A stretch of 64,000 bases of DNA from Bacteroides sp. OF04-15BH (GTDB lineage: Bacteria > Bacteroidota > Bacteroidia > Bacteroidales > Bacteroidaceae): contig NZ_QUEM01000002.1 in assembly GCF_003477995.1 (NCBI RefSeq), forward strand, positions 150,820-214,819, written 5' to 3'. Within the stretch, counting starts at the first letter, position 1. Each line of letters starts with the position of its first letter. Position numbers and translations under genes: made by a program. The notes beneath the pieces were generated by a model, which searched no databases, had not been told where the DNA came from, and was given only the letters and a program-made list of their open reading frames with translations. This document shows, in pieces, positions 47,671 to 56,323 of the stretch.

Positions 47671-48174
47671 TTATTCGTTTTCGCGGGCACCCAGCTCAAT
47701 GACTTCCAGATTGCTGAAGTTGCCCTGTGATAAAGTGACCCGGATGAGGGTGCGCACCTTGTGCCAGCCCATGATTCCGGCGGCTCCGGGATTGATGTAA
47801 AGCAGATTCATCTGCCGGTCGAACATCACTTTCAGGATGTGTGAATGGCCGGCAATGAACAGCTGGGGGCGCTTTTCGGCCAGAATTTTCCGGATTCCCG
47901 GTGCATATTTCCCGGGATAGCCCCCGATGTGCGTCATCATCACACGGGTATTTTCGCACTCCCATTCCAGAATCTGGGGATAAGTCTTGCGGGTGTCGCC
48001 GCCGTCGCAGTTGCCGCATACGGCCTTTACGGGGCGGAATTCCTCCAGGCGGCGGATCAGCTCAAACGAGCCGATATCTCCGGCATGCCAGATTTCGTCG
48101 CACTCGGCAAAGTATTCCAGATAGCGGTCGTCCCAATAGCCGTGTGTGTCCGAAAGGATTCCTATCCGTTTCAT
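47671..48174 (-). CDS. Metallophosphoesterase, YfcE/MJ0936 family
   Basis: This is a 167-residue calcineurin-like phosphodiesterase with two metals. Ligand motifs: GILSDTHGYWDDRYL (DxH), IWHAGDIGSFEL (GDxx), VCGNCDGGDTRK (GNCD), MTHIGGYPGK (H) and FIAGHSHILKV (GHSH). The small size and order fit the YfcE group of phosphodiesterases. The substrate is unknown. It overlaps the preceding kinase-like gene by four bases and is followed by rfbB. Confidence 0.93.
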   Translation of the reverse strand: MKRIGILSDTHGYWDDRYLEYFAECDEIWHAGDIGSFELIRRLEEFRPVKAVCGNCDGGDTRKTYPQILEWECENTRVMMTHIGGYPGKYAPGIRKILAEKRPQLFIAGHSHILKVMFDRQMNLLYINPGAAGIMGWHKVRTLIRVTLSQGNFSNLEVIELGARENE

Positions 48175-48797
48175 AAGCCCAGCTTTTTCACGATGAAGGA
48201 CTTCAGGAAGTCTGCCGTTCCCTCAATGCCCAGCACCGACGAGTTGATGCAGATGTGATAGGTGGCAGCCTCGCCCCAGGTGAGAGCGCTGTAATAGTTG
48301 TAGTATGACGCGCGCTTGTCGTCGCCTTCGAGAGCCCGTTTTTCGGCTTCCTGGGCATCTACCTGCAGATTCTGCATCAGGCGGGCCACACGGTCTTCCA
48401 TATCGGCCGAGATGAAGATGTTTACGCAGCGCGGATGGTCGCGCAGCACATAGTCGGCACAGCGGCCCACAAACACACACGATTCCTTTTCGGCCGCTTT
48501 CTTGATGGCATCGCTCTGGAACTTGAAGAGCGATTCCGAGCTGAGCTGGTTGCCGTAAGGGTCGCCGCTGCTGGTAAAGGGAATGATGGAGTTGAACAGA
48601 CTCTTTACAAAGCCGCGGTGCTCGTCGTCGCGCTCAAAGAAGTATTTGCTGAAGCCGCTTTCCTGTGCGGCCAGATCGAGCACCTCCTTGTCGTAGAACT
48701 TGATGCCGAATTCCTTGGCCAGAATAGTGCCAATGGCATGGCCGCCGCTACCCAGCTGGCGTCCGATGTTGAGTACAAAATTTTTATTGTTGTCCAT
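48171..48797 (-). CDS. Cytidylate kinase-like family protein
   Basis: The 208-residue P-loop protein is of the cytidylate kinase-like family (PF13189). It opens with FVLNIGRQLGSGGHAIGTIL, a P-loop variant in which GRQLGSGGH takes the place of the classic GKS/GKT, then FYDKEVLDLAAQESGFS, VFVGRCADYVLRDHPRCVNI and a basic lid. Canonical Cmk is encoded elsewhere in the window, so this one probably has another substrate; this is inference. Its start lies inside the last codons of the MATE gene (14-base overlap), and its end overlaps the phosphoesterase gene. Confidence 0.88.
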   Translation of the reverse strand: MDNNKNFVLNIGRQLGSGGHAIGTILAKEFGIKFYDKEVLDLAAQESGFSKYFFERDDEHRGFVKSLFNSIIPFTSSGDPYGNQLSSESLFKFQSDAIKKAAEKESCVFVGRCADYVLRDHPRCVNIFISADMEDRVARLMQNLQVDAQEAEKRALEGDDKRASYYNYYSALTWGEAATYHICINSSVLGIEGTADFLKSFIVKKLGL

Positions 48798-50157
48798 TGT
48801 TTGCCAAATGTCTTTGTTTCATTTTCTTGTTTTGTATCACCAGCATGGCGGCTGTGACGATGCAAGCCACCAGGTCGGATGCCGGCATGGCCATCCAGAT
48901 TCCGTCCAGTTGCCAGAAACGGGGGAAGATGATAAGAGCCGGAACCAGAAACAGTAATTGACGTGTTAAAGATAAGAAAATACTTTTACCTGCGTGTCCG
49001 ATACTCTGAAAAAAGTTTGTCGTGGCAATCTGAAAACCGATAATCGGATAGAAAATGACGATAATCCGCATACCGTGGGCGGCCATGTCAATAAGTTTCT
49101 CGTCGCTGGTGAAGGCGCGGGCACAGAGCTCGGGAGTAAATTCACCGATGAGGAATCCCAGGGTGGTTACCACTGTGGCGCTGTAAATCGTGTAGCGAAG
49201 CACCCGGAACACACGGTCAATGTGCCCCGCTCCATAGTTGTATCCGGCAATGGGCTGCATGCCCTGGTTGATACCGATCACAATCATGATGAAGAGGAAC
49301 AGTACGCGGTTCACGATACCGTAGGCTCCGATGGCCAGGTCGCCTCCGTATTCGGCCAGACCGCGGTTAATCAGAATCACAACGAGACAGGCACAGGTGT
49401 TCATCAGGAACGGAGAAAGACCGATGGCGATGGTGTCCAAAACGATCTTTTTCTTCAGCCGGTAGATGCCCCGCCGGAAGTGAAGCGCCTCTTTCTTGTT
49501 GCTGAACACCACAAACTGCCATACCAGCGCAATAATCTGGGCCAGAATGGTGGCATAGGCCGCTCCCTTGATGCCCATGTGGAACTGGTAGATGAACAGC
49601 GGGTCGAGTATGGTGTTGATGACCACGGTGAGGATGGTGGCATACATGGACATCTGCGGATGACCGGCCGAGCGGAGCAGGGCATTCAGTCCCAGATAGC
49701 TGTGTGTCACCACATTACCCAGCAAAATGATTTCCATATAGTCGCGGGCATAGGGGATGGTGGTCTCGCTGGCCCCGAAGAAATAGAGAATGGGGTCCAG
49801 GAATATCAGGGCAATGATTCCGAACAGAATACCCAGAATCAGGTTGAGAACCACCACATTGCCCAAAATGTTCTGGGCTGTCTGGTAATCCTTCTGTCCT
49901 AACTTTACGGACATGAGGGTGGCAGCTCCCACACCGACCATGGAACCGAAGGCTGCCGACAGGTTCATCAGCGGAAAGGTAATGGCCAGACCCGAAATGG
50001 CCATGGCGCCGACACCTTGTCCGATAAAGATGCTGTCTACCATATTATATAAGGAGGAGGCGGTCATGGCGATGACTGCCGGAATGGCGTATGCCATCAA
50101 AAGTTTGCCCACGGGGCGTGTGCCCAGTTCGGTGGGTGAAGATGCTTTTCCTGACAT
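48784..50157 (-). CDS. MATE-family multidrug efflux transporter
   Basis: This is an inner-membrane drug/Na+ or H+ antiporter with twelve predicted helices and 457 residues from the ATG at 50157. Family stretches: GKLLMAYAIPAVIAMTASSL, MVDSIFIGQGVGAMAISGLA, GVGAATLMSVKLGQKDYQ, LLRSAGHPQMSMYA in the middle, and the second-half GINQGMQPIAGYNYGAGHID. The last helices end in AMLVIQNKKMKQRH. A TTG-started extension upstream was rejected because it covers the promoter TACCTTTG at 50195-50202. It heads the operon with the kinase-like, phosphoesterase and rfbB genes. The transported compound is unknown. Confidence 0.95.
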   Translation of the reverse strand: MSGKASSPTELGTRPVGKLLMAYAIPAVIAMTASSLYNMVDSIFIGQGVGAMAISGLAITFPLMNLSAAFGSMVGVGAATLMSVKLGQKDYQTAQNILGNVVVLNLILGILFGIIALIFLDPILYFFGASETTIPYARDYMEIILLGNVVTHSYLGLNALLRSAGHPQMSMYATILTVVINTILDPLFIYQFHMGIKGAAYATILAQIIALVWQFVVFSNKKEALHFRRGIYRLKKKIVLDTIAIGLSPFLMNTCACLVVILINRGLAEYGGDLAIGAYGIVNRVLFLFIMIVIGINQGMQPIAGYNYGAGHIDRVFRVLRYTIYSATVVTTLGFLIGEFTPELCARAFTSDEKLIDMAAHGMRIIVIFYPIIGFQIATTNFFQSIGHAGKSIFLSLTRQLLFLVPALIIFPRFWQLDGIWMAMPASDLVACIVTAAMLVIQNKKMKQRHLANNGQQ

Positions 50158-50194
50158 AATGAATCTTTTGTTTATGAATCGATAAATGATGCTG

Positions 50195-50202
50195 CAAAGG
50201 TA
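50195..50202 (-). promoter_or_regulatory. Putative -7 promoter element for the MATE-rfbB operon
   Basis: TACCTTTG on the minus strand, a full consensus match 37 bases upstream of the MATE start. Confidence 0.65.
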
Positions 50203-50351
50203 CAAAAAAAACTACTTCGGCTTTCTTTTGCTCTCAAAAAAAGCATCTTGCGCCCCTGCCGTCGCGAGCGTTCCGGTTGTACGGAAATATTAAAAACAGT
50301 CGCCGTATCCGATAATATGTGAATTTGCTCCTGCCAATTCATTTTTTTCCG

Positions 50352-50359
50352 TATTTTTG
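50352..50359 (+). promoter_or_regulatory. Putative -7 promoter element for mnmA-xseA-xseB
   Basis: TATTTTTG, a full consensus match 23 bases upstream of the mnmA ATG. Confidence 0.55.
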
Positions 50360-50382
50360 CTTTTCTGAAATAGAGAGACATT

Positions 50383-51516
50383 ATGAAGAAGAAAGTATTG
50401 GTAGGCATGTCGGGCGGAATAGACAGCTCGTCCGTGTGCCTGATGTTGAAGGATAAAGGATATGAAGTAATCGGAATAACCATGCGGGTGTGGGATTTGC
50501 CCCAGCATTTTTCGGAACCCGGACAGGAACAGCCCAACCACGTGATGCAGGCCCGCGAACTGGCCGAGCGTTTGGGCATAGAGCACTATGTGGCCGATGA
50601 GAGAGCCTCTTTCAAAGACGTGGTGGTGCGTAACTTTATCGACGAATATCTCAACGGACGGACTCCGAATCCGTGTGTCATGTGTAACCCCACCTTTAAG
50701 TTCCGCATGCTGATGGAATGGGCCGACCGTTTGGGTTGTGACTATATAGCCACCGGCCATTATGTGCAGAAGGTGGAGCAGGACGGTTCTGTTTACCTCA
50801 AGTGCGGTGCCGACACCAAGAAGGACCAGTCTTATTTCCTCTGGCGCCTGTCGCAGGAGGTGCTCCGTCGCTGTATCTTCCCTTTGGGAGATACCACCAA
50901 GGACAAGGTGCGTGCCTATCTCACCGAAAAGGGCTTTGAAGCCAAGGCCCGCGGCGGGGAATCCATGGAGGTGTGCTTCATTCCGGGCGACTATCGGGAG
51001 TTTCTGAAAGAGCAGCTTCCGGATCTGGAGCAGAAAGTAGGGCCGGGTGACTTTGTGGACGAACAGGGTCATAAGCTGGGCCGCCATCAGGGCTTTCCCT
51101 TTTACACGGTGGGACAGCGTAAAGGACTGGGAATTGCTCTGGGAAAACCGGCCTTTGTGTTGAAAATCAATCCGCAGAAGAATACGGTGATGCTGGGCGA
51201 TGCCGACCGCCTGATGACAGAATATATGCTGGTGGAGCAGCCCAACTGGGTGAATGCCGATGCGCTGCCTGCCGAGGGACTGGCGGTGCGCATCCGTTAC
51301 CGCAGCAAGCCGATTCCCTGCACCCTGAAGAAGGTGAACCGACTGTGGGAGGAAAAAGATGCCAAGGGCGATTTGTATCTGGTGCATTTCCACGAACCGG
51401 CTTCGGCCGTCACCCCGGGACAGTCGGCGGTGTTCTACGTAGATGATCTGGTCGTGGGCGGTGGATATATTGTTTCGCAGAAAGGAATACATTCTTATAT
51501 AGAGGAGTTTGCATGA
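50383..51516 (+). CDS. mnmA: tRNA-specific 2-thiouridylase MnmA
   Basis: MnmA adds sulphur to U34 of tRNA-Lys, -Glu and -Gln using a persulfide relay and ATP. The 377-residue protein has the PP-loop [19 protein letters not shown], the first catalytic Cys in [12 protein letters not shown] and the second in [18 protein letters not shown]. The [10 protein letters not shown] segment and the [15 protein letters not shown] and [15 protein letters not shown] [13 protein letters not shown] motifs complete the family. Its stop overlaps the xseA start by four bases. The tRNA-Gln(CTG) pair at 10560 is not a typical direct target, because its wobble base is C. Confidence 0.97.
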   Translation: MKKKVLVGMSGGIDSSSVCLMLKDKGYEVIGITMRVWDLPQHFSEPGQEQPNHVMQARELAERLGIEHYVADERASFKDVVVRNFIDEYLNGRTPNPCVMCNPTFKFRMLMEWADRLGCDYIATGHYVQKVEQDGSVYLKCGADTKKDQSYFLWRLSQEVLRRCIFPLGDTTKDKVRAYLTEKGFEAKARGGESMEVCFIPGDYREFLKEQLPDLEQKVGPGDFVDEQGHKLGRHQGFPFYTVGQRKGLGIALGKPAFVLKINPQKNTVMLGDADRLMTEYMLVEQPNWVNADALPAEGLAVRIRYRSKPIPCTLKKVNRLWEEKDAKGDLYLVHFHEPASAVTPGQSAVFYVDDLVVGGGYIVSQKGIHSYIEEFA

Positions 51517-52811
51517 AAGATGCCTTGTCGTTGCTGGAACTGAACCGGATGGTGCGGCGCACAATCGACCTGGAATTCCAGCAGTCTTATTGGATTCAGG
51601 CCGAGCTGAGCGAGGTGCGCGAGGCCTATCAGGGCCATTGCTATCTGGAGTTTGTCCAGAAGGATGAGTTCTCCGGACAGCTGGTGGCCAAGGCGCGAGG
51701 CGCCATCTGGGTTTCGGCCTATCGGGTGCTCAAACCTTATTTTGAACGCGAAACCGGGCAATGTCTGGCCGCGGGAATCAAGGTGCTGGTGTGCGTGCGG
51801 GTGGTTTTTCACGAACTCTACGGTTATACGCTTACGGTAGAGGATATCGACCCGGCCTATACTTTGGGCGATCTGGCCCGTCGGCGTCGGGAGATATTGG
51901 ACCAGTTGCGCCGCGAGGGGGTGATAGACGACAACAAGAATCTGGTGATGCCGCTGCTTGCCACTCGGGTGGCGGTCATCTCTTCCAGAACGGCTGCGGG
52001 ATTTGAGGACTTCTGCGATCAGTTGCTTCATAACGATTACGGATTCCGTTTTACGGTGCGTCTGTTTCCGGCCGTGATGCAGGGAGAGCGTGTCGAAGAG
52101 ACCGTCTTGGCCGCCCTCGATCAGATTCTGGAGCAGCGCGACCGGTGGGATGTGGTGGTCATCATCCGCGGAGGAGGAGCCACGAGCGACCTCTCCGGTT
52201 TTGATACTTATCTGCTGGCGGCAAGCTGTGCCCAGTTTCCGCTGCCTATTATTACGGGTATCGGTCACGAGCGCGACGACACGGTGCTCGATGCCGTGGC
52301 ACACACGCGGGTCAAGACGCCTACGGCGGCGGCTGCCTGTCTGTTGAACCACATGTTGCAGACGGCCTCCCGGCTGGAGCAGTTGCAGGAAGATCTTCTT
52401 CGGTCTGTCCGCGAACGTCTCACGGAGGAGCAGTTGCGCCTGACGACTCTGATTACCCGTTTGCCCGTGGTTTTCAATTCGGTGAAAAGCCGGGCCGAAC
52501 AGCAGATTCTCAGTGCCGAGCATGCTCTTCAGGCCGCAGTCCGTATGCGGGTACAGCGCGAGTTGCTCAGGCTGGATACGCAGGAGGAACGCCTGGCACA
52601 GGGATTCCGCAACCGGCTGGAGCACGAAAAACGTCAGTTGGATTTCTATGCCCGTCAGGTGCAGGCACTCGATCCGGAGCGTTTGTTGAAGCTGGGCTAT
52701 AGCCTGACCTACCGGAACGGGCAGATTGTGACCTGTGCCGACGAACTGCAGCCGGGCGATGTGATTGAAACCCATCTGGCCGAGGGACGCGTGCACTCAA
52801 AAGTTTTATAA
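51513..52811 (+). CDS. xseA: Exodeoxyribonuclease VII large subunit
   Basis: XseA is the catalytic subunit of ExoVII, degrading single-stranded DNA in mismatch repair and stress. The 432-residue protein has an N-terminal OB-fold ([20 protein letters not shown]). The catalytic domain contains [16 protein letters not shown], the strand [19 protein letters not shown], the metal site [20 protein letters not shown] and [12 protein letters not shown]. The C-terminal coiled-coil binds XseB, and [15 protein letters not shown] closes the protein. xseB starts 27 bases downstream. Confidence 0.97.
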   Translation: MKDALSLLELNRMVRRTIDLEFQQSYWIQAELSEVREAYQGHCYLEFVQKDEFSGQLVAKARGAIWVSAYRVLKPYFERETGQCLAAGIKVLVCVRVVFHELYGYTLTVEDIDPAYTLGDLARRRREILDQLRREGVIDDNKNLVMPLLATRVAVISSRTAAGFEDFCDQLLHNDYGFRFTVRLFPAVMQGERVEETVLAALDQILEQRDRWDVVVIIRGGGATSDLSGFDTYLLAASCAQFPLPIITGIGHERDDTVLDAVAHTRVKTPTAAAACLLNHMLQTASRLEQLQEDLLRSVRERLTEEQLRLTTLITRLPVVFNSVKSRAEQQILSAEHALQAAVRMRVQRELLRLDTQEERLAQGFRNRLEHEKRQLDFYARQVQALDPERLLKLGYSLTYRNGQIVTCADELQPGDVIETHLAEGRVHSKVL

Positions 52812-52838
52812 GGAGAATCAAAAAATACCCGATGACTT

Positions 52839-53045
52839 ATGCCGAGAAAAAATAATGCCAAAAACTATGAAGAAGCCATAGCCGCCCTGCAGGAAATCCT
52901 GAAACAGGTGGAAAACAATGAACTGGGAATTGACCAGCTGGCCGAAAAATTGAAAGAAGCAAAGACTCTGATTGCGTATTGTAAGGAAAAACTGTACCAT
53001 ACCGATGAGGAGATACGAAAAATATTAGATAGCGAGGAAAAATAA
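52839..53045 (+). CDS. xseB: Exodeoxyribonuclease VII small subunit
   Basis: XseB is a short helical protein that coats the XseA coiled coils. It is 68 residues long and has the family pattern NYEEAIAALQEILKQVENNE, LGIDQLAEKLKEAKTLIAYC and a short end. It follows xseA closely on the same strand. An antisense frame over it was rejected. Confidence 0.95.
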   Translation: MPRKNNAKNYEEAIAALQEILKQVENNELGIDQLAEKLKEAKTLIAYCKEKLYHTDEEIRKILDSEEK

Positions 53046-53097
53046 TTTCAATTTGGAATTTATTTCCTTTCTTTGTTTAAAATATGAAATTTTTCTA

Positions 53098-53105
53098 TAA
53101 CTTTG
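53098..53105 (+). promoter_or_regulatory. Putative -7 promoter element for ilvE
   Basis: TAACTTTG matches TAnnTTTG, with a TTTG at 53072-53075 upstream (spacing 22). It gives an untranslated leader of about 130 bases before ilvE. The leader has a weak GC-rich hairpin around 53117-53151 but no Leu/Ile/Val-rich leader peptide. Confidence 0.5.
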
Positions 53106-53240
53106 CACACAGCAGCCCGACACAGACATCTGCATGAGTGGTGCCGGACAGAACAATAGAGAAAGAAAAACAATAATTTATAGGTTAACGAGCGAAGATA
53201 CAAAAGCATAACCTTTGCGTTTTCGCATTATTGATTGAAT

Positions 53241-54263
53241 ATGAAAGAGATCGATTGGGCAAATCTGTCTTTCGGTTATATGCCGACAGATTACAATGTC
53301 CGCTGCTACTATCGCGACGGAAAATGGGGAGAAATTGAAGTGTGTTCAGAGCAGACCATCAATATTCACATGGCTGCTACCTGCCTGCACTACGGACAGG
53401 AAGCTTTTGAGGGACTGAAAGCTTACCGCTGCCCTGACGGCAAAGTGCGTGTATTCCGCATGGATGAAAATGCGGCACGCCTGCAAAGCACTTGTCGCGG
53501 AATATTGATGCCGGAGGTATCTACCGAACTTTTTGAAGAGATGGTGACCAAGGTGGTGCGTCTGAACGAGCGCTTCATCCCGCCATACGAGAGCGGTGCC
53601 TCACTGTATATCCGTCCGTTGCTGATCGGTACCGGAGCACAGGTGGGTGTTCATCCTGCCGACGAGTATATGTTCGTGATTTTCGTAACTCCGGTTGGCC
53701 CTTATTTCAAAGGCGGTTTTGCAACCAATCCTTATGTGATTATCCGCGAGTTCGACCGTGCCGCTCCGCTGGGAACAGGTATCTATAAGGTGGGAGGTAA
53801 CTATGCCGCCAGCTTGCGTGCCAACAAGATGGCTCACGATCTGGGTTATTCTTGCGAGTTCTATCTCGATGCCAAGGAAAAGAAATACATCGACGAGTGC
53901 GGTGCCGCCAACTTCTTCGGTATTAAGAACAATACATACATCACTCCGAAATCATCATCCATTCTGCCTTCAATTACCAACAAGAGTCTGATGCAGCTGG
54001 CAGAGGATATGGGTATGAAAGTAGAGCGCAGACAGATTCCGGAAGAGGAACTGGCTACCTTCGAAGAGGCCGGTGCCTGCGGTACTGCTGCGGTAATCAG
54101 TCCAATTGAACGGATTGATGATCTGGAAAACAAGAAGAGCTATGTCATCAGTAAGGATGGCAAGCCGGGACCAATCAGCACCAAGCTGTATCACCACTTG
54201 CGCGGTATCCAATACGGAACCGAACCAGACGTACACGGATGGACCAAGGTGGTTATCGAATAA
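53241..54263 (+). CDS. ilvE: Branched-chain amino acid aminotransferase
   Basis: This PLP enzyme transfers the amino group between glutamate and the branched-chain keto acids, the last step of Leu, Ile and Val synthesis. The 340 residues from the ATG fit the long bacterial class IV type. Motifs: YGQEAFEGLKAYRCPDGKVR, VFRMDENAARLQSTCRGILM, YIRPLLIGTGAQVGVHPADE, the PLP lysine in GIYKVGGNYAASLRAN and GAANFFGIKNNTYITPKSSS. EEAGACGTAAVISPIERI closes the cofactor site. An in-frame TTG six bases earlier was not used. It has its own promoter and terminator, so it is monocistronic. Confidence 0.96.
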   Translation: MKEIDWANLSFGYMPTDYNVRCYYRDGKWGEIEVCSEQTINIHMAATCLHYGQEAFEGLKAYRCPDGKVRVFRMDENAARLQSTCRGILMPEVSTELFEEMVTKVVRLNERFIPPYESGASLYIRPLLIGTGAQVGVHPADEYMFVIFVTPVGPYFKGGFATNPYVIIREFDRAAPLGTGIYKVGGNYAASLRANKMAHDLGYSCEFYLDAKEKKYIDECGAANFFGIKNNTYITPKSSSILPSITNKSLMQLAEDMGMKVERRQIPEEELATFEEAGACGTAAVISPIERIDDLENKKSYVISKDGKPGPISTKLYHHLRGIQYGTEPDVHGWTKVVIE

Positions 54264-54304
54264 CCTGACGTTTGCGAGACATTCAAAAAACATTTTACAG
54301 AATA

Positions 54305-54350
54305 GAAGCCGGCTTCTGAAAGGAATTTTCGGAAAGCCGGCTTTATTTTT
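54305..54350 (+). terminator. Terminator of ilvE
   Basis: AGCCGGCTT pairs with AAGCCGGCT (54307-54341) and is followed by TTATTTTT. Confidence 0.85.
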
Positions 54351-54428
54351 GCGGTGTAATTTCTACTAATATTCAGCCATTTAAATTTATTTTACTAGGA
54401 AAAAAGTCTTCTTTTTAAAATATATTCG

Positions 54429-54436
54429 TATTTTTG
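54429..54436 (+). promoter_or_regulatory. Putative -7 promoter element for the OmpA-type gene
   Basis: TATTTTTG, a full consensus match, 70 bases upstream of the ATG at 54507. Confidence 0.5.
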
Positions 54437-54506
54437 GCGCCGATAATGGACCATAAAGTCCGCGAATAATCTTAATTTAGTAATAGAAAACATTAAATCC
54501 CTGATT

Positions 54507-55379
54507 ATGAAACATTCTATTTCGTTGTTTACGATGGTCGTTGCGCTGTTCCTGCTTTCAGGATGTGTAACGAAGAAAAAGTATGCTTCTTTGCAGACAG
54601 AGAAGAGCAAACTGGAGACCCAGTATCAGAACGCACAATTGCAGTTGGCAGAAAATAAAGCAAATATCAAGAGCCTGGAAGAAAGACTGGCTGAGGCTCA
54701 GAAGGCCAATGCCGAGTTGAAGGCATCTTATGCAGCATTGCAGAACTCTTTGGACAAGAGTATCCAGCAGAATTCACAGGGTAACGTGAATATCTCAAAA
54801 CTGGTTGACGAAATCAATGCTTCCAACAAGTTTATCAAACAGCTGGTTGAGGCTAAGGACAAGTCAGATTCTTTGAATATGGTATTGACCAACAACCTGA
54901 CCCGTTCTTTGAGTCGTGACGAGTTGCAGGATGTAGACATCAAGGTGCTGAAAGGTGTTGTTTACATTTCTTTGTCAGACAACATGTTGTATAAGTCTGG
55001 TAGCTATGAGATCAGCGACCGCGCCGGAGAGACTCTGAGCAAGATTGCGAAGATCATAACCGACTACAAGGACTACGATGTATTGGTAGAGGGTAACACC
55101 GATACAGATCCGATTTCACGTCCGAATATCCGAAACAACTGGGATTTGAGTGCCCTGCGCGCCTCTTCTGTAGTACAGGCTTTGCAGAACCTGTATGGTG
55201 TAGATCCTTCTCGTCTGACTGCTGCCGGACGCGGAGAGTACAACCCGATTGCCGACAACACATCTGCTGCCGGAAAACAGAGAAACCGCCGCACTCAGAT
55301 TATCATTACTCCTAAGCTGGATCAGTTCATGGATCTGATCGAGAAGGCTCCGGAGACTGAAGGAGAGCAGATGCAGTAA
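54507..55379 (+). CDS. OmpA-family lipoprotein with coiled coil
   Basis: The 290-residue protein is a predicted outer-membrane lipoprotein that holds peptidoglycan. The signal FTMVVALFLLSGC ends in a lipobox with Cys near residue 21. A coiled coil (about 35-85, LQTEKSKLETQYQNAQLQLA and so on) follows. The OmpA C-domain begins near residue 150, with VYISLSDNMLYKSGSYEIS, VLVEGNTDTDPISRPN and the peptidoglycan-binding pair in NNWDLSALRASSVVQAL (Asp and Arg). AAGRGEYNPIADNTSAAGKQ then precedes the RNRRTQIIITP end. It is monocistronic. Confidence 0.92.
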   Translation: MKHSISLFTMVVALFLLSGCVTKKKYASLQTEKSKLETQYQNAQLQLAENKANIKSLEERLAEAQKANAELKASYAALQNSLDKSIQQNSQGNVNISKLVDEINASNKFIKQLVEAKDKSDSLNMVLTNNLTRSLSRDELQDVDIKVLKGVVYISLSDNMLYKSGSYEISDRAGETLSKIAKIITDYKDYDVLVEGNTDTDPISRPNIRNNWDLSALRASSVVQALQNLYGVDPSRLTAAGRGEYNPIADNTSAAGKQRNRRTQIIITPKLDQFMDLIEKAPETEGEQMQ

Positions 55380-55412
55380 ATGAAGTCATTCTGACAGAAA
55401 AATCATAGTAGA

Positions 55413-55455
55413 ATACCGCATACGTTGAAAAACGCGTGCGGTATCTATTTATTTT
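55413..55455 (+). terminator. Terminator of the OmpA-type gene
   Basis: ATACCGCA pairs with TGCGGTAT, with additional inner pairs, followed by CTATTTATTTT. Confidence 0.8.
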
Positions 55456-55515
55456 AGGGAGGTATCCAAAATTTGAATAAGAAACAGAGAAAATCAGTAA
55501 CGATCAAAGAAAAGC

Positions 55516-56292
55516 ATGGGAAAAGGTAAATTGGCTAAGTTTGCCGATATGGCAGAATATCCGCACGTATTTGAGTATCCGTATTCAGTAGTTGACAATG
55601 TGCCGTTCGAAGGAAAAGGAAAATGGCATGAATTCTTCGGAAACCAGAATCCGATTGTCCTGGAGCTGGGATGCGGTCGCGGGGAATATACCGTGGGACT
55701 GGCACGCTTGTATCCGGAAAAGAACTTCATCGGAGTAGATATCAAAGGGGCCCGAATGTGGACCGGAGCTACGGAATCTATGCGTGAGGGCCTGAAGAAC
55801 GTTGCTTTTCTGCGTACGAATATCGAGATTATCGACCGTTTCTTCGAACCGGACGAGGTGCAGGAAATCTGGCTTACCTTCAGCGATCCGCAGATGAAAA
55901 AGGTTACCAAGCGACTGACCTCTACTTTTTTCATGAACCGCTACCGCAAATTTCTGGTGGACGGCGGTCTGATTCACCTGAAAACAGACTCTAATTTCCT
56001 GTTTACCTACACCAACTATATGGTGGAGAAAAATGCTCTTCCGGTGGAATTCTCCACTACAGACCTGTATCACAGCGTGCTGGCCGAGCATCCCGATACG
56101 GAGGAGGCCCGTATTCTGAGCATACAGACCTATTACGAGCAGCAGTGGATTGATCGCGGACTGAACATCAAATACCTGCGTTTCCGCCTGCCGCATGCCG
56201 GCGAGCTGCAGGAGCCTGAGGTGGAAATCGAGCTGGATGATTACAGAAGCTATAATCGCAGCAAGCGAAGCGGTCTGGCTACCTCCAAGTAA
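55516..56292 (+). CDS. trmB: tRNA (guanine46-N7)-methyltransferase
   Basis: TrmB makes m7G46 in the variable loop of tRNAs with SAM. The 258-residue protein has the SAM site [38 protein letters not shown] and the catalytic region [20 protein letters not shown]. There FSDPQMKK stands where the proteobacterial enzyme reads [24 protein letters not shown] and a C-terminal basic tail follow. mrp begins 31 bases after its stop on the same strand. Confidence 0.94.
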   Translation: MGKGKLAKFADMAEYPHVFEYPYSVVDNVPFEGKGKWHEFFGNQNPIVLELGCGRGEYTVGLARLYPEKNFIGVDIKGARMWTGATESMREGLKNVAFLRTNIEIIDRFFEPDEVQEIWLTFSDPQMKKVTKRLTSTFFMNRYRKFLVDGGLIHLKTDSNFLFTYTNYMVEKNALPVEFSTTDLYHSVLAEHPDTEEARILSIQTYYEQQWIDRGLNIKYLRFRLPHAGELQEPEVEIELDDYRSYNRSKRSGLATSK

Positions 56293-56323
56293 GAATCTAT
56301 ACATTTAAAATATAAAACAGAAT

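Noticed and set aside
50383-51516. Functional link between MnmA and the tRNA-Gln pair
   Set aside because: MnmA thiolates U34, but these tRNAs have C34, so they are not expected substrates.
53131-53208. Short 25-residue frame in the ilvE leader as a possible attenuator peptide
   Set aside because: It is not rich in Leu, Ile or Val, and no terminator/antiterminator pair is visible.
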